A program made the translations under genes and the position numbers. Below are positions 16,214-17,015 of a DNA stretch of 17,015 nt, in pieces (position 1 is the stretch's first letter; the number at the start of each line of letters is the position of its first letter). Source of the DNA: an uncultured Prevotella sp. (GTDB taxonomy: Bacteria; Bacteroidota; Bacteroidia; Bacteroidales; Bacteroidaceae); contig UQKO01000055.1 in NCBI GenBank assembly GCA_900541575.1, positions 1 through 17,015 on the forward strand, read 5' to 3'. The notes beneath the pieces were generated by a model. That model searched no databases and was not told the origin of the DNA. It saw nothing but the letters and a program-made list of their open reading frames with translations.

Positions 16214-16267
16214 AGTCATCGTACACAGGCCAGCGGCAGAGCGTTCACTGGTCTGTGAACGATGGCT
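16214..16267 (+). ncRNA. Candidate RNA hairpin, 19 bp with wobble pairs specific to the plus strand
   Basis: AGTCATCGT (16214-16222) and CACAGGCCAG (16224-16233) pair with CTGGTCTGTG (16248-16257) and ACGATGGCT (16259-16267). A single A-A mismatch interrupts the stem and the loop has 14 bases. Both non-Watson-Crick pairs are U-G or G-U in plus-strand RNA and would be A-C in minus-strand RNA, which points to selection on a plus-strand transcript. A competing 7-bp stem CGTTCAC/GTGAACG (16242-16261) overlaps the loop. No terminator T-run follows. Confidence 0.5.
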
Positions 16268-16397
16268 CATTGAGCACGGATACACGAAAAACCTTGATTT
16301 ACAAGTAGCTTCATGATATAGATGGAATGCTCACGAATTAAGGCTTTGGAACGTACGAACGAAGCAGGGCTATGTGGCGGTAGAAGATGTGATTGGA

Positions 16398-16430
16398 GGA
16401 AAGGCTTCGGTGAGAATGTGAAGTCTTTCC
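16398..16430 (+). ncRNA. Hairpin near the 3' end of the small hypothetical gene
   Basis: GGAAAGGCTTC (16398-16408) pairs with GAAGTCTTTCC (16420-16430) around an 11-base loop. The one odd pair is G-U in plus-strand RNA and A-C in minus. It lies 10 bases past the stop of the minus-strand gene at 16441, so it could still act as its terminator, but neither side has a T-run. Confidence 0.45.
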
Positions 16431-16440
16431 TAACGTCACT

Positions 16441-16629
16441 CTATAAGGGTAGTAGTTCTCTGAATCTCAGTTCATGCTGTTTCTTTTCTTCTTCGCTGAA
16501 ATGTTGTTCCTCCATCCATGTCTCAAAAGCTTGAATCGCTAGGGTGTGCATTTGTGCTCGCCCTGCATTGAGACCGCTTTGAAAGGGACGATAGGGTAGG
16601 TGTGTTCGATTGAAATTTCCGTCTGCCAT
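16441..16629 (-). CDS. Small conserved-looking hypothetical protein, 62 residues
   Basis: I do not recognise a named family. The product begins MADGNFNRTHLPYRPFQSG, followed by LNAGRAQMHTLAIQAFETWMEEQ and a charged helix ending in ELLPL. It is probably a soluble, mostly helical cytoplasmic protein with no signal peptide or membrane segment. An open frame extends upstream to 16707, but its first 26 residues are low-quality, and the ATG at 16629 gives a coherent protein. A promoter at 16726-16757 leaves a leader of about 90 bases. From memory, short proteins with an N-R-x-x-L-P-Y then G-x-x-A-G-R-A pattern occur in Bacteroidales, but I could not check this. It is a single-gene unit next to an insertion sequence. 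Confidence 0.65.
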   Translation of the reverse strand: MADGNFNRTHLPYRPFQSGLNAGRAQMHTLAIQAFETWMEEQHFSEEEKKQHELRFRELLPL

Positions 16630-16951
16630 ACAATGTGATGTATAATGAATTTCTTGAGAATTTGATTGTTTAGAGAAAAAGATAATGGTCTTATGGAAGA
16701 GGAGCATTATCTAATGAGTATACTGCAAAGTTATCTATTTAAATAATGCGAAGCAAGCCTGTAAATTAAAAATATAGGGAAAGGTCAGAAACAGATACAT
16801 CTCATAAATATATAATTCAAGTTTTCTCTAAAGGAAGTCGTTTCCTTATCTCGCGGGCATGTGGTTGGGAATACGGGTCAGCGGATATTTCCGGTTGGTA
16901 TGATGGTAAAAAGCGCTTGCTCATATCATGCATATTGAGTAGCTTTGCATC
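16630..16951. other. Gap between the small hypothetical gene and the transposase
   Basis: The left part holds the leader and promoter of the small gene. The middle (about 16758-16860) is AT-rich with a short AAGGAA/TTCCTT hairpin at 16831-16847 and no gene. From about 16861 the base composition changes (GGGAATACGGGTCAGCGG) and the insertion sequence probably begins. Confidence 0.45.
16726..16757 (-). promoter_or_regulatory. Promoter of the 62-residue protein gene
   Basis: On the minus strand CTTG (plus 16754-16757), 20 bp, then TAACTTTG (plus 16726-16733) match the Bacteroidetes pattern with the same spacing as guaB. The predicted start is near 16719. Confidence 0.7.
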
Positions 16952-17015
16952 ATGGAATCAATAAAACTATTACGTGCTATATTGCCAGAGGTGTTGATAG
17001 ATAATTTTGATGTTG
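16861..17015 (+). mobile_element. Left end of an ISL3/ISAon1-type insertion sequence, cut by the window edge
   Basis: The transposase start at 16952 is preceded by about 90 bases with a GC-richer block beginning near 16866 (GGGAATACGGGTCAGCGG) that could be the terminal inverted repeat. The right end lies outside the window, so the exact boundary and any target duplication cannot be defined. Confidence 0.45.
16952..17015 (+). CDS. Transposase N-terminal fragment, ISAon1/ISL3 type (partial)
   Basis: The frame opens at ATG 16952 and stays open to the window edge, encoding 21 residues with the pattern M-E-S-I-K-L-L-x-x-I-L-P-E-x-L-I-x-N-F-D-V. This resembles the opening of the ISAon1-family transposon N-terminal region protein found across Bacteroidetes, where a similar LLK-ILPE-L-HFD start precedes a separate or fused ISL3-type DDE transposase. 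It is the only confidently called plus-strand gene in the window. With 21 residues the family call rests on memory of the motif and is not proven. Confidence 0.65.
   Translation, partial: MESIKLLRAILPEVLIDNFDV

Larger units (their letters stand above)
15397..16440. other. About 1 kb without a convincing gene, rich in RNA-like stem-loops
   Basis: Opposing ORFs (plus 15873-16316, minus 16007-16285 and 15767-15973) show no recognisable domain and overlap one another, so I do not call them. The stretch carries hairpins at 15439-15471, 15496-15637, 15728-15758, 16214-16267 and 16398-16430. TATTTTTG at 15908-15915 (plus strand) matches the -7 consensus but has no good -33 partner. One or more non-coding RNAs, or the remains of a mobile element, are the best readings. 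Confidence 0.5.

Noticed and set aside
15873..16316. Plus-strand 147-codon ORF and the opposing minus-strand 92-codon ORF (16007-16285)
   Set aside because: They overlap on opposite strands, show no recognisable domains, and contain the 16214-16267 hairpin, so a non-coding reading is simpler.
15840..16440. tmRNA, RNase P RNA or tRNA in the gene-free region
   Set aside because: I searched for the tmRNA 5' end and tag codons, the RNase P GAGGAAAGTCC motif and tRNA T-loops on both strands and found none; GTTCAAATA near 15860 lacks a tRNA context.
16322..16534. Plus-strand 70-codon ORF
   Set aside because: It overlaps the better-supported minus-strand gene at 16441-16629 and has no promoter or homology signal.

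Overview
The window looks like chromosomal DNA from a Bacteroidales bacterium, most likely Prevotellaceae (genus not decidable from sequence alone). The pointers are an OmpA protein of the Porphyromonas/Prevotella type, a BspA-like leucine-rich-repeat protein ending in a type IX secretion (Por) sorting domain, an FprA flavodiiron protein, and promoters that fit the Bacteroidetes pattern (TTTG or TTG, about 19-21 bp, then TAnnTTTG).

Layout. Every confidently called gene except the last lies on the minus strand, so transcription runs right to left. Positions 1-637 hold no convincing gene but carry a four-copy 23-bp repeat and the ompA terminator. ompA (638-1795) has its own promoter and terminator. 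Next come mutL (2168-4162) and an OstA/LptA-like gene (4237-5847, GTG start), probably co-transcribed from a near-perfect promoter at 5865-5895. That promoter sits beside a 17-bp perfect palindrome and an 88-bp-offset direct duplication. fprA (6152-7330) is a one-gene unit with its own promoter and terminator. Two SurA-like periplasmic peptidyl-prolyl isomerases follow (7638-8981 and 9109-10536), then guaB (10759-12243) with its own promoter. A large LRR/T9SS surface protein (12694-15396) lies beyond a 30-bp hairpin.

The right end is accessory in character. About 1 kb (15397-16440) has no convincing protein gene but several strong RNA-like stem-loops: a multi-stem hairpin at 15496-15637 and hairpins at 16214-16267 and 16398-16430. 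A 62-residue hypothetical protein with its own promoter comes next (16441-16629). The window ends in the first 21 codons of a plus-strand transposase of the ISL3/ISAon1 type.

How the genes fit together. The two isomerases, the OstA/LptA-like protein and OmpA all belong to outer-membrane assembly: chaperones for unfolded outer-membrane proteins, lipopolysaccharide transport, and an abundant porin-like anchor protein. guaB and mutL are housekeeping genes in the same stretch. FprA (oxygen or nitric oxide removal) is functionally unrelated to its neighbours and is insulated from them. The least explained material is the set of structured non-coding segments, especially 15496-15637, 16214-16267, the ostA promoter duplication and the 263-353 repeat.
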